From Actimicrobium sp035984655 (lineage in GTDB: Bacteria; Pseudomonadota; Gammaproteobacteria; Burkholderiales; Burkholderiaceae_D), in contig NZ_JAXCHT010000003.1 in the NCBI RefSeq assembly GCF_035984655.1, forward strand, positions 178,653-242,652: a stretch of 64,000 bases of DNA, written 5' to 3'. The notes beneath the pieces are model-generated. The model made no database searches. It saw only the letters and a program-made list of their open reading frames with translations, and was not told the DNA's origin. Position 1 is the stretch's first letter; each line of letters begins with the position of its first letter. Positions 1 through 8,283 of the stretch are shown here, one piece after another. A program made the position numbers and the translations under genes.

Positions 1-1
1 C

Positions 2-925
2 AACCTGCCCTACCTGATGTCAGTCGTGAACACCTGGTCCGGGAACGGTTATATCGATCCGATCGCCAACCTGGCCGGGTCGAAGGTGTACCTGTTTTCC
101 GGCACGCTCGATTCGGTAGTCAGGCAGCCGGTGATGAACGACCTCAATACGATGTATGCCAGTTATGTCGGCGCTGCGAACATCACCTACAAGAACAATA
201 TCGCAGCCGAACATGCCGTGCCGACCGATTCCAGCGGCAACGCCTGCAACGTCAAGGGCAGCCCCTACATCAACAACTGCAATCTCGATACGGCCGGCGA
301 CATGCTCAAGTGGATGTATGGACCGCTGAATGCCAAAAATGCCGCAGCACTGACCGGCAGCTTCATCAACTTCGATCAACGCGCATTCTGGGGCAATGCC
401 GATCCGACCAATCACGGCATGGCCAACGACGGCTGGGCCTACGTGCCTGCCAGCTGCGCGGCCGGCCAATCCTGCAAACTGCATGTGGCACTGCATGGCT
501 GCCTGCAAAACGTCGCCACGGTCGGGTCGCAGTTCTACAAGAACGCGGGCTACAACAAATGGGCCGATACCAACAACATGATCGTGCTGTACCCGCAGGC
601 CAATTCCACCGCGGCCAATCCGAACGGCTGCTGGGACTGGTACGGCTATGACGATGTGAATTTCCCGGGCAAGAGCGGTGGCCAGATGGTCGCGCTCAAG
701 ACCATGGTCGACCGGATCGTCAGCGGTAACGTTGCAACGCCTTATACCTGCGCGCACTGGTACGACAGCAACTACGCACACGTCTACTACGGCCGGGCCT
801 ATACATCGGGCGGCAATGTCTACGCAGTCAATTCCAATCAGTATCTCGGGTATTACTCGGTAGCTGCTTATACCGATGTGCGGCGTACCTCGGCCGGTTA
901 CTACGCTTACGGCAGCTGCTCCTGA
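2..925 (+). CDS. Secreted polyhydroxyalkanoate (PHB) depolymerase, 3' part only
   Basis: Serine esterase that hydrolyses short-chain polyhydroxyalkanoate outside the cell. The frame is open to the left edge, so the signal peptide and the lipase-box serine lie outside the window; numbering here runs from the first ATG at 17. Visible are a catalytic Asp in SGTLDSVV (D32), a catalytic His in AEHAVPT (H66) and, after them, the oxyanion-hole His in ALHGCLQ (H160). That order (Asp, His, then oxyanion hole) is the known signature of the type 2 catalytic domain. Many Cys, Asn and Tyr residues fit a secreted protein. The last ~50 residues (GRAYTSGG, NSNQYLG, SAGYYAYGSCS) look like a separate C-terminal module of the kind found on other exoenzymes; that reading is inference. 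No functional neighbour is seen downstream. Confidence 0.85.
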   Translation, partial: NLPYLMSVVNTWSGNGYIDPIANLAGSKVYLFSGTLDSVVRQPVMNDLNTMYASYVGAANITYKNNIAAEHAVPTDSSGNACNVKGSPYINNCNLDTAGDMLKWMYGPLNAKNAAALTGSFINFDQRAFWGNADPTNHGMANDGWAYVPASCAAGQSCKLHVALHGCLQNVATVGSQFYKNAGYNKWADTNNMIVLYPQANSTAANPNGCWDWYGYDDVNFPGKSGGQMVALKTMVDRIVSGNVATPYTCAHWYDSNYAHVYYGRAYTSGGNVYAVNSNQYLGYYSVAAYTDVRRTSAGYYAYGSCS

Positions 926-1078
926 CCCTGGCCGCGCGCAACCGCAGGCAGGTTGATGCGGTTGCAGGCGGCCCCCTCCACAACGGCCCACCGGCAGCAT
1001 CCGGGCGGGCCGCCCGATGCTTCTTCGCGTCGTTCGACAACTTGCAAACTTCCAGTACCTTTTTCCAAAGTTTTGCCA

Positions 1079-1108
1079 TACAATGCAAATGCGACTCGTT
1101 CTCATTTG
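1079..1108 (+). promoter_or_regulatory. Fur box with -10 element before the TonB operon
   Basis: Positions 1088-1106 read AATGCGACTCGTTCTCATT, which matches the classical Fur-box form AATGAGAATCATTCTCATT at 16 of 19 positions. It sits inside a wider inverted repeat whose arms CAAATG (1086-1091) and CATTTG (1103-1108) are perfect. A -10-like TACAAT lies at 1079-1084, so Fur-Fe2+ bound here would cover the promoter. No good -35 is visible. The position, 70-90 bp before the iron-uptake genes, supports iron repression of the whole operon. Confidence 0.7.
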
Positions 1109-1174
1109 TGTTTATCTAAAAAACACACGCACCATTCCCGCTAACAGGGTCGCAATTCGACTCTGGAGAAGATG

Positions 1175-1501
1175 ATGCCCGCTCAAAAAATTTCTGCGAA
1201 TGATCTCGATCCTGCTGCGCCGCCAGTCTCGGCGCGCCCCGAAATACTGGTGTCCGCCGCACTGCACCTGATGTCGCATTACGCAGCTGAAAGCCAGGAA
1301 GAGGGCCGCTGCCTGAAACTGGCATCGGTAATCGAGCGCCATCTGCGCGCACTGGCGACCATACCGGATCTCGCACCGGTCCTGCGTGCAACCTGCCAGC
1401 AGCTCTCGCAACAGTGGGCCACGGTGATTGATCGTGCCATGCCGCGCCCCTCCCCCAGTCGCTGGATCGCAGTGCGCGTGAACGGGTCAAGGACGCGCTG
1501 A
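1175..1501 (+). CDS. Small protein of unknown function, first gene of the iron-uptake operon
   Basis: A 108-residue protein I do not recognise. There are two in-frame ATGs, at 1172 and 1175; GGAGAA at 1165-1170 is better spaced for the second. The sequence has no signal peptide or membrane segment. The middle (about residues 28-80) is predicted helical, with spaced Cys (EGRCLKL, LRATCQQ) and many Arg/Glu/Gln; the C-terminus is basic. It ends in a TGATG overlap with the tonB gene at 1501, which implies translational coupling and a shared role in iron uptake. The role itself is unknown. It could be a small regulator or an assembly factor of the TonB system, but nothing in the sequence proves that. 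Confidence 0.6.
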   Translation: MPAQKISANDLDPAAPPVSARPEILVSAALHLMSHYAAESQEEGRCLKLASVIERHLRALATIPDLAPVLRATCQQLSQQWATVIDRAMPRPSPSRWIAVRVNGSRTR

Positions 1502-2208
1502 TGATGACCATGCCAATGCCCGCCATCACCATGCGCACGATGCATCAGCAGCACGCGCTCCCGCACAAGTCGGGGCTGCGCCGCGCCGCCCCGATGCTGC
1601 TGATCGTCGCGCTGCACCTGCTGTTTTTTTACGCATTGCGTAGCGGCCTGGTGAAACAGGCCATCCCCGCCGGGCCGCAGGAAATCTTCGTCTCGTTGAT
1701 CGCTGCCGCAACGCCAACGCCAGCACCGCCGGCGCCGCGTGTGGAACCGCCTACCGTTGCCGTGCGCAGGATTGCGACACCGACACCTCCGGTGACACCC
1801 GCCGTGGCGCCGCAAGCGCTTGCCGCGCTGTCGACGCCGGCGGCGCCGATCAACGTTGCGCCGGCCATCGACACGGCCGAGGCGACAGCGACCACGCCGC
1901 CGGTGCCCACGTCGCCGGCGCTGCCGAAGACGATTTCGTCCAGTCTCGAATACATCCAGCCGCCCCGCCCCGAGTATCCGGCCGCCGCCCGGCGCTTGCG
2001 CGAAGAAGGCAAGACCACCCTGCGCGTGCTGGTCGATGAAAAAGGCCATCCGGAACGTGCCGAGATCGTCAAGTCATCCGGTTCGACGCGACTCGACGAT
2101 GCTGCGCGCTATGCCGTGCTGGCCGCGCTGTTCAAGCCGCATATCGAAGCTGGCCGCGCCATCGCGGTCTATGCACTGGTCCCGATTTCGTTTTCGCTTG
2201 ATACCTGA
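1501..2208 (+). CDS. tonB: Energy transducer TonB
   Basis: Links the inner-membrane proton motive force to outer-membrane receptors. The 235 residues show the expected layout: a short cytoplasmic N-terminus, one membrane anchor at about 31-48 (APMLLIVALHLLFFYAL), a Pro/Ala/Thr-rich periplasm-spanning linker at about 60-135 (repeats of TPTPAPPAP type) and a C-terminal TonB domain from about 147, with the typical RPEYPAAARR entry and a GKTTLRVLVDEKG strand. The start overlaps the preceding stop by one base (TGATG); ATG codons at 1504, 1510 and further on are alternatives. The receptor it should energise follows 53 bp downstream. ExbB and ExbD are not in the window, so they must be encoded elsewhere. 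Confidence 0.9.
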   Translation: MMTMPMPAITMRTMHQQHALPHKSGLRRAAPMLLIVALHLLFFYALRSGLVKQAIPAGPQEIFVSLIAAATPTPAPPAPRVEPPTVAVRRIATPTPPVTPAVAPQALAALSTPAAPINVAPAIDTAEATATTPPVPTSPALPKTISSSLEYIQPPRPEYPAAARRLREEGKTTLRVLVDEKGHPERAEIVKSSGSTRLDDAARYAVLAALFKPHIEAGRAIAVYALVPISFSLDT

Positions 2209-2261
2209 GGCATCTGCTGCACGCCTTCCAATTTTTCCAACCTTTCCCGACGACTGATCCA

Positions 2262-4418
2262 ATGACACTCAAGAAGACCAAACTCGCGTTGCTGGTAACA
2301 CTGGCCCTGCAACAACTCACCGCACAGGCCCAGGTCAACGACCAGCAACTGCCCGTGATTAAGGTGCAGGCAGCGCCGCCATCGAACGACTACGCGCCCG
2401 GCGTTTCCAGCGTCGGCGCCAAAACAGTGACGCCGTTGCGCGACATTCCGCAATCGGTCACGGTGGTCAACCGCAGCGTGCTGGAAGCCCAGGGCGCAGC
2501 GTCGCTGCAGGAAGCCTTGCGCAATGTGCCGGGCATCACCATCGGCGGCGCGGAGGGCGGACAGATTGGCAACAACATTAACCTGCGTGGTTTCTCGGCA
2601 CGTACCGACATCTTCATCGACGGCGTGCGCGACCGCGGCCAGTATTACCGCGACACCTATTATCTGGAGTCGGTCGAAGTGCTCAAGGGACCGTCGTCGA
2701 TGCTGTTCGGACGCGGCTCAACCGGTGGCGTGATCAATCAGGCCCGCAAGCAGGCCACGCTGAAGGACAGCAACGAAGTCAGCGCCACCGTCGGCACCAA
2801 CTCATACTTGCGCACCACTGGCGACTTCAACCGCCGTCTGTCGGACACCTCGGCAGCACGGGTGTCGGTGATGGCGCAGGATACCCAGACCACGCGCGAT
2901 GTCATGAACAACCGCGACTTCGGCATTGCCCCAACGCTGCGACTGGGCATCGGCACGCCGACCGAAATCACCCTGTCGGCGCTGCTGGCGCACAACCGCG
3001 ACATGGCCGACTACGGGGTTCCGGCCGTCAATGGCAAACCAGCCGATGTGCCACGCAATACGTATTACGGCCTGACCGATGACCGCACCATCCAGGATGT
3101 CGCCAGCCTGTCGGCGCGCGTCGAGCACAAGATCAGTCCGAACCTGACGCTGCGCAACCAGACCACGGTCAGCCAATACCGCACCGATGCGCGCGAGACC
3201 TCGGCCAACAATGTCGGCACGCTCGCCGGCACCGTCTTCACGGCCCTGCCCACGGCCGCGGCCGGCAATACCACCGCGTTGGGACTGGACCGGTTGTCGG
3301 TGAAACTGGCGTCGCACGACCGCGTCATCACCGACAAGTCGATCGACAACCAGACCGACCTGATCGCCAGATTCGACACCGGTGCGATCAAGCACACGCT
3401 GATTGCCGGCGCGGAAATCAGCCGCGACACCTATGACAACCAGACCACCAGCCGCGGCAATCTGCCGGTGGTTTCGCTGACCAACCCGGCGTATGGCAGC
3501 AACCCGCCGGGCGTGACGACCACGGTCGGCAACCATGCCCAGTCCGACGCCACCTCGCTGGCCGCGTACGTCAACGACACGCTGGAACTGAACAAGCAAT
3601 GGAAGCTGGTCGGCGGCCTGCGCTGGGACCGTTTCAAGGCCAATTTGAGCAACTCGATCAGTACCGCGACGCCGCCGCTGTACAACGCCGGCCAGACCGT
3701 CAACTTCACCAGCGTGCGCAGTGGCGTGATCTGGCAACCGACCGAGGCACAGTCGTATTACGTCTCGTATGGCACCTCGTTCAATCCGTCGCTGGAACAA
3801 TTGACGGTGACGGCGGGCCAGCAAAATGTCGCGCCGGAAAAGAACCGCTCCTACGAAATCGGTGGCAAATGGGATGTGCTGCAGGGGGATTTGTCGCTCA
3901 CCGCGGCGCTGTTCCAGATCGACAAAACCAACTCGCGTTCACTGGTATCGACCGGTGTGTATCAACTTGATGGCGATGTCACGGTGCGTGGCGGCGAAGT
4001 TGGCATCGCCGGCCGCATTACGCCGAAATGGCAAATCGTCGGCGGCTACACCCATCTCAATCCGGTCATCACCAAGGCCTCCGCGCTCGACGGCACCCAG
4101 GGCAAGACGCTGGCCAACACGCCGCGCGACAGCGCCACGCTGTGGAGCACCTACAACCTGACGCGCGAATGGGAATTCGGCGGCGGGTTGACCCACATGT
4201 CGCAGCGCTTCGCCAGCAACACCAATGTGGTGGCGGCCGACGCCTACACGCGCTGGGATGCGACGCTGGCCTGGCATCAGCCCAGGTACGATGTGCGCCT
4301 GAATGTACTGAACCTGACCAACACTCGGTACATTGACGCCCTGATTCCTTCCGACGGCGGTCGCAGCGTGCCCGGCGTCGGCCGCAGCGCGCTGGTGACG
4401 CTGGCTTACCGTTTCTGA
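2262..4418 (+). CDS. TonB-dependent siderophore receptor (Fiu/catecholate type)
   Basis: Outer-membrane beta-barrel that imports ferric siderophores. The 718 residues begin with a signal peptide (about 1-24, cleavage after AQA), followed by a TonB-box-like QLPVIKVQA at about 29-37. The plug domain at about 55-170 carries the family motifs PLRDIPQSV, NVPGI, NLRGFSARTDIFIDGVRD and VLKGPSSMLFGRGSTGG. A 22-strand barrel follows and ends in the terminal aromatic LAYRF. The gene lies between tonB and a PiuC-type dioxygenase, an arrangement typical of the Fiu/PiuA receptors that take up monomeric catechols and catechol-bearing siderophore mimics. The substrate assignment is therefore from context. 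Expression is probably set by the Fur box at 1088. Confidence 0.92.
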   Translation: MTLKKTKLALLVTLALQQLTAQAQVNDQQLPVIKVQAAPPSNDYAPGVSSVGAKTVTPLRDIPQSVTVVNRSVLEAQGAASLQEALRNVPGITIGGAEGGQIGNNINLRGFSARTDIFIDGVRDRGQYYRDTYYLESVEVLKGPSSMLFGRGSTGGVINQARKQATLKDSNEVSATVGTNSYLRTTGDFNRRLSDTSAARVSVMAQDTQTTRDVMNNRDFGIAPTLRLGIGTPTEITLSALLAHNRDMADYGVPAVNGKPADVPRNTYYGLTDDRTIQDVASLSARVEHKISPNLTLRNQTTVSQYRTDARETSANNVGTLAGTVFTALPTAAAGNTTALGLDRLSVKLASHDRVITDKSIDNQTDLIARFDTGAIKHTLIAGAEISRDTYDNQTTSRGNLPVVSLTNPAYGSNPPGVTTTVGNHAQSDATSLAAYVNDTLELNKQWKLVGGLRWDRFKANLSNSISTATPPLYNAGQTVNFTSVRSGVIWQPTEAQSYYVSYGTSFNPSLEQLTVTAGQQNVAPEKNRSYEIGGKWDVLQGDLSLTAALFQIDKTNSRSLVSTGVYQLDGDVTVRGGEVGIAGRITPKWQIVGGYTHLNPVITKASALDGTQGKTLANTPRDSATLWSTYNLTREWEFGGGLTHMSQRFASNTNVVAADAYTRWDATLAWHQPRYDVRLNVLNLTNTRYIDALIPSDGGRSVPGVGRSALVTLAYRF

Positions 4419-4436
4419 TTTTTTGCGAGAACCCTC

Positions 4437-5123
4437 ATGCTGCTGCACATCCCGCAAGTCCTCGACCCCGAACAGGTGCGCCATGTCCGCGCCAAACTGG
4501 CTGCTGCCGGCGATGCGTGGGTCGACGGTCGCGTCACCGCCGGCCATCAGGGCGCGCCGGTCAAGCGCAACCTGCAACTGGCCGAAAACTCGCCCATCGC
4601 CCATGAACTCGGCGATCTGCTGCTGGGCGCGCTGGAGCGCAATGCCCTGTTCATCAGCGCGGCGCTGCCGAGCCAGGTGTATCCGCCGATGTTCAACCGG
4701 TATGCCGACGGCATGCACTTCGGCAGCCATGTCGATGGGGCGATCCGCCTGATTCCGGGCAGCGGTGCAAAGATGCGCACCGACGTCTCGGCCACGCTGT
4801 TCCTGTCGGCGCCGGAAGACTATGACGGCGGCGAACTGCTGATCGAAGATACCTATGGCGTGCACAGCGCCAAGCTCGCCGCCGGCGATATGCTGATCTA
4901 TCCGTCGACCAGCCTGCATCAGGTCACACCTGTCACGCGTGGCGAGCGCATCGCCAGCTTTTTCTGGATCCAGAGCCTGATCCGCGATGACGGCCAGCGC
5001 AGCCTGCTGTTCGACATGGACACCGCAATCCAGCGACTCAATGCCTCGGCCGCCGACGACAGCGCTCGCACCAGCCTGACCGGCTGCTATCACAACCTGC
5101 TGCGCATGTGGAGCGCGGCATGA
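4437..5123 (+). CDS. piuC: PKHD-type Fe(II)/2-oxoglutarate dioxygenase, PiuC/YbiX family
   Basis: 228-residue non-heme iron hydroxylase that accompanies TonB siderophore receptors; the natural substrate of the family is not established. The double-stranded beta-helix core shows the iron triad: H98 and D100 in FGSHVDGA and H161 in TSLHQVTPV, with the 2-oxoglutarate-binding Arg R171 ten residues later (TRGER). DGGELLIED is the usual strand before the distal His. The length matches the family (about 225). It begins 18 bp after the receptor stop and overlaps the PepSY gene by ATGA, so it is part of the same operon and should share its Fur control. Confidence 0.92.
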   Translation: MLLHIPQVLDPEQVRHVRAKLAAAGDAWVDGRVTAGHQGAPVKRNLQLAENSPIAHELGDLLLGALERNALFISAALPSQVYPPMFNRYADGMHFGSHVDGAIRLIPGSGAKMRTDVSATLFLSAPEDYDGGELLIEDTYGVHSAKLAAGDMLIYPSTSLHQVTPVTRGERIASFFWIQSLIRDDGQRSLLFDMDTAIQRLNASAADDSARTSLTGCYHNLLRMWSAA

Positions 5124-5758
5124 GCCATCGCGAAGGCCCGAACCGGCGCACGATCTTCATCAAATGGCTGCGCAAGACGCATGGCTGGATCGGCTTGTGG
5201 GGAGCAACGCTGGGCCTGCTGTTTGGCGGCACGGGCATTTTGCTCAATCACCGCAGCGTGCTGAAGATTCCTGCTGCGCAAGCGCAGGAAAGCACCGTGC
5301 AGTTGCCCTTGCCAACGCCCGCGCCGGTCGACGCCGACGCGATGGCGCAGTGGCTGCAGCGGGAATTGGCGGTGGAGCGTCCGGCCAGCAGGGTGCGCAG
5401 CGAATCCGGCAAGCCGGTGGCCTGGGGCGACAAAAGCATGCGCCAACCGGCGCGCTGGTCGGTCGCGTTTACGTCCGCACGCGCCAATCTGCAGGCCGAA
5501 TACTGGCTCGGCAACAGCTTTGTCAGCGTCAAGCGCAGCGACAGCAATCTGTTTGCGACACTGAACAATTTACACAAGGGTACCGGCGCCGGGATCGGTT
5601 GGGTGCTGCTGGTCGACACGCTGGCCGGCAGCATCATCTTTTTGTCGATCACCGGCGTGCTGTTGTGGGCGATGATGCATCGGCGCAGGATGGTCGGCGC
5701 GGCAATCGGGCTGGTGTCGGTGGGTGCTGCGGTGGCGTTGGTGCTGCCAATGTTCTAA
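5120..5758 (+). CDS. PepSY-associated transmembrane protein
   Basis: 212-residue inner-membrane protein. The ATG at 5120 overlaps the piuC stop (ATGA); a GTG at 5108 would add four residues and is less likely. An N-terminal membrane helix (about 21-45, HGWIGLWGATLG ... GILLNHR) is followed by a periplasmic domain of about 90 residues and two C-terminal helices separated by a basic turn (MHRRR). This layout is that of the PepSY-associated TM family, found next to siderophore receptors and suspected to take part in ferric-siderophore reduction or iron release at the inner membrane. That function is inferred from context. The stop at 5758 lies 1 bp from the convergent clsB stop. Confidence 0.85.
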   Translation: MSHREGPNRRTIFIKWLRKTHGWIGLWGATLGLLFGGTGILLNHRSVLKIPAAQAQESTVQLPLPTPAPVDADAMAQWLQRELAVERPASRVRSESGKPVAWGDKSMRQPARWSVAFTSARANLQAEYWLGNSFVSVKRSDSNLFATLNNLHKGTGAGIGWVLLVDTLAGSIIFLSITGVLLWAMMHRRRMVGAAIGLVSVGAAVALVLPMF

Positions 5759-5759
5759 G

Positions 5760-6923
5760 TCAGGAATAGCGCCCGAAGGTCGCGATGCGCAGCAGCCCGC
5801 GGTACATGAAATACGCCGCACCGTGCCAGATCCGTTCAAGCCGACCGATGTTGGCAAAGTCCTCTGGTGCGATCACCACACTCTCGGCCACGGCGCGCTC
5901 GATATGGCCGCGCAGGGTGGTGGTGAAGTCGGCGTCCTTGATCACCACGTTGGCTTCCTGATTGACGAACAGGCTCAGGCCGTCGTAGTTGCTGGAGCCG
6001 ATCGTGCTCCAGTCGTTGTCGACCACCGCGACCTTGGCGTGCAATTGCGTACGGCGATATTCGATCACCTTGACACCGCTTTTGAGCAGGCGCGGGTAGA
6101 ACGAATGGGCCACCGCATCCTGCATGCGAAACTGGCCAACCCCGAGTAGCAGTGTCACCTCCACGCCGCGCTCAGCCGCCAGCACCAGCGCGTCGCGCAT
6201 TCTGCGCCCCGGCGCAAAATACGGCGTCGCCAGCATCGCGCTGTGGCGTGCGCTGCCGAGTGCCTGCATGGTGGCGCGCTGAATGGTGCGTCGGTTGCGC
6301 AGGTTATCGCGCATGACCAGTCCGGCCAGCGCACGGGTGCCGCCGTCGGAATGCCGTTTGCTGCGCGATTCGCGGAACAGTTCCCAGCGCGTTTTCAGTT
6401 TCAGACTGCCCAGCCGCAACCATTGCGCCTCGGCCTCCTGATGAATCGTGGTCACCAGCGCGCCGTGGATCTCCACGGCGAAATCCCAGCGCGGCGCCGG
6501 CAAGGGCTGGTGCCCGTCGTCGTCGGAAATCATGTCGTCATTGATGTTCAGGCCGCCGACGAAGGCGACATGTCCATCCACCACGCAAATCTTGCGATGG
6601 GTACGTGCCAGTCCGCGCCGGAACCACGGATTGAAACTGCGGTGATGCACACCGAGCGACATCAGCGCCATGTGCAGCCGGGCCGACTGCGCGCGGCCGG
6701 TGCCGATCCAGTCGGTGATCACGTAGACGATCACACCGCGACTGGCGGCACGCATCAGCGCCGCCTTGACCAGTTCGCCGGTGGCGTCGTCGGAAAAAAT
6801 ATAGGTTTCGAGATGAATCTCGACGGTGGCGGCATCGAACGCGGCGATCAGCGCAGGGAAAAAATCCGCGCCGCCACGCAGCAGGCGCAACTGGGTGTCG
6901 GCGACGAAGCTTACTGCGCGCAT
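5760..6923 (-). CDS. clsB: Cardiolipin synthase / phospholipase D family protein (ClsB type)
   Basis: Transfers phosphatidyl groups to make cardiolipin at the inner membrane. The 387 residues contain two HKD half-sites of the phospholipase D superfamily: the first in RTHRKICVVDGHVAFVGG (H109) and the second in QLHAKVAVVDND (H295), each followed by the usual G-G/S-N motif (GGLNIND, GSSNYD). No N-terminal membrane helices are seen, as in ClsB and unlike ClsA. The ATG at 6923 was chosen over a TTG at 6956 that would overlap the upstream gene by 23 bp. It follows the EEP gene by 10 bp in the same orientation, a pairing frequent in proteobacteria (ybhP-clsB). Confidence 0.88.
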   Translation of the reverse strand: MRAVSFVADTQLRLLRGGADFFPALIAAFDAATVEIHLETYIFSDDATGELVKAALMRAASRGVIVYVITDWIGTGRAQSARLHMALMSLGVHHRSFNPWFRRGLARTHRKICVVDGHVAFVGGLNINDDMISDDDGHQPLPAPRWDFAVEIHGALVTTIHQEAEAQWLRLGSLKLKTRWELFRESRSKRHSDGGTRALAGLVMRDNLRNRRTIQRATMQALGSARHSAMLATPYFAPGRRMRDALVLAAERGVEVTLLLGVGQFRMQDAVAHSFYPRLLKSGVKVIEYRRTQLHAKVAVVDNDWSTIGSSNYDGLSLFVNQEANVVIKDADFTTTLRGHIERAVAESVVIAPEDFANIGRLERIWHGAAYFMYRGLLRIATFGRYS

Positions 6924-6933
6924 TGGCGAGCGC

Positions 6934-7728
6934 TCAAAGCAGTTCCAGCGTCGCAATCAATGGCGCATGGTCGGACAGCTTTGCCCACAGCGCGCCGTGC
7001 AGGACCGCGGCCGAGTCGACCCGAAAACCGCGCACGTAGATCCGGTCCAGCCGCAGAAATGGCATCGCCGCCGGGAAGGTCTTGGCCGGCTGGATCTTGA
7101 CCGGAGCGCCACGCAAACGTCGCAGCAGACTGCTCATGGTGAGCTTTGGGGTCTGCGCATCGAATACTTCGGTCACGCCCAGGCGGGAGCGCAGGACTTC
7201 GCTGAGTCGGTTGCCCCAGTCATTGAAATCGCCGGCGATGATGACAGGCGCACCCGGCGGTGCGGAATGCGTGACGGCCTCGATCAAGGCATCGGTCTGA
7301 CGGCGCCGGCCGCCGGCGAACAGGCCGAGGTGAACCACGTAGCAATGCACCTCGACACCCTCGTTTTCAATCACGCAATGCAGGATGCCACGCGCCTCGT
7401 ACGCATGGTCGGACACATCCTGATTGCGGGATGACAGGATCGGGTAGCAACTGAGCAAGGCGTTGCCGTGATGACCGTGGTCATACACCGCATTCATGCC
7501 GTAGGCGGCCTGATGCGAATCGCCGGCCAGGAATTCGTGTTGCGCGCCGCCCGGCCAATGCGTCGCATGGCGCGTGGCGAGACGGTCATGCTGTCCCTGC
7601 ACTTCCTGCAAGAAAATGACTTCCGCCTCCATCGCGGCCAGTGCCTGCTTCAGCGCGACAATGCGCGAGCGGCTGCCGAACGACGAGACGCCCTTGTGAA
7701 TATTGTAGGTGGCAATACGGATTTTCAT
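6934..7728 (-). CDS. Endonuclease/exonuclease/phosphatase family protein (YbhP-like)
   Basis: 264-residue member of the Mg2+-dependent EEP hydrolase fold (DNase I / AP endonuclease / inositol phosphatase superfamily). Catalytic signature residues are visible: N9 and H11 in ATYNIHKG, metal-binding E42 in FLQEVQ, D167 and N169 in AGDFND, and the general base pair D253-H254 in LSDHAPL. No secretion signal is seen, so it is probably cytoplasmic. It lies 10 bp upstream of clsB, the same pairing as E. coli ybhP-clsB, which suggests a lipid-related phosphodiesterase rather than a DNA-repair role; this is inference, as no substrate is known. Confidence 0.85.
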   Translation of the reverse strand: MKIRIATYNIHKGVSSFGSRSRIVALKQALAAMEAEVIFLQEVQGQHDRLATRHATHWPGGAQHEFLAGDSHQAAYGMNAVYDHGHHGNALLSCYPILSSRNQDVSDHAYEARGILHCVIENEGVEVHCYVVHLGLFAGGRRRQTDALIEAVTHSAPPGAPVIIAGDFNDWGNRLSEVLRSRLGVTEVFDAQTPKLTMSSLLRRLRGAPVKIQPAKTFPAAMPFLRLDRIYVRGFRVDSAAVLHGALWAKLSDHAPLIATLELL

Positions 7729-7740
7729 GGTGGCTATGAA

Positions 7741-8208
7741 TTAGGCAAGGCGCATCGGCAACTGCAGGATTGCCTCGGCATTCGATGGGGAAAAACATTG
7801 GTCTGCGGCCCGATGATACGGCAGCCAGACATGCGCTGTATGTTCGCGAGGCGACAGAGTGATGGCGATATCGCGCGGTACCAGCAGGCCAAACACGTGC
7901 TCGGTGTTGCGCGTCACGCCGGGCGCATAACGATGACGCCAGACCGGATAGATCTCGTAGTCATTCGCCAACTGCCAGTCGTGCAGGTCGCGCGGCGTCG
8001 GGCGCGTCACGTCATCGATCCGGATGCCGGTCTCCTCGAAAACTTCGCGCGCGGCGGTGGTGCTCAGCGCCTCCTCCGCAGTGTCCTTGGAGCCGGTCAC
8101 GGATTGCCAGAAACCGGGCTGGTCGGCGCGCTCGATGAGCAGTACTTCAAGGGCTTCGGTGTAAATGACGACCAGGACGGACTCGGGAATCTTGAAGGTA
8201 GGGGTCAT
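7741..8208 (-). CDS. nudB: Dihydroneopterin triphosphate diphosphatase (Nudix hydrolase)
   Basis: Removes pyrophosphate from dihydroneopterin triphosphate in folate synthesis. The 155 residues include a complete Nudix box from G39 to I62 (G-x5-E-x7-REVFEETGI; metal-binding E55, E58, E59). The downstream DLHDWQLANDYEIYPVW segment and proximity to aspS are typical of NudB, which in many proteobacteria is encoded beside aspS. ATG at 8208 is preferred to a TTG at 8223. A strong terminator for aspS (8225-8248) lies just upstream, so nudB transcription depends on read-through or on its own promoter in that short gap. Confidence 0.9.
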   Translation of the reverse strand: MTPTFKIPESVLVVIYTEALEVLLIERADQPGFWQSVTGSKDTAEEALSTTAAREVFEETGIRIDDVTRPTPRDLHDWQLANDYEIYPVWRHRYAPGVTRNTEHVFGLLVPRDIAITLSPREHTAHVWLPYHRAADQCFSPSNAEAILQLPMRLA

Positions 8209-8224
8209 GGAAGCTGTGCGCAAT

Positions 8225-8248
8225 AAAAAAGGCGCGAAAATTCGCGCC
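8225..8248 (-). terminator. Rho-independent terminator after aspS
   Basis: Perfect 8-bp stem GGCGCGAA (8231-8238) / TTCGCGCC (8241-8248) with a minimal 2-nt central spacer. On the minus strand it is followed by six T residues (8230-8225). It lies 35 bp past the aspS stop and 17 bp before the nudB start codon, so it separates the two genes. Confidence 0.85.
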
Positions 8249-8283
8249 TCCGGATTATGCCCTGAAAGCTGGCAGGCTCCGGA

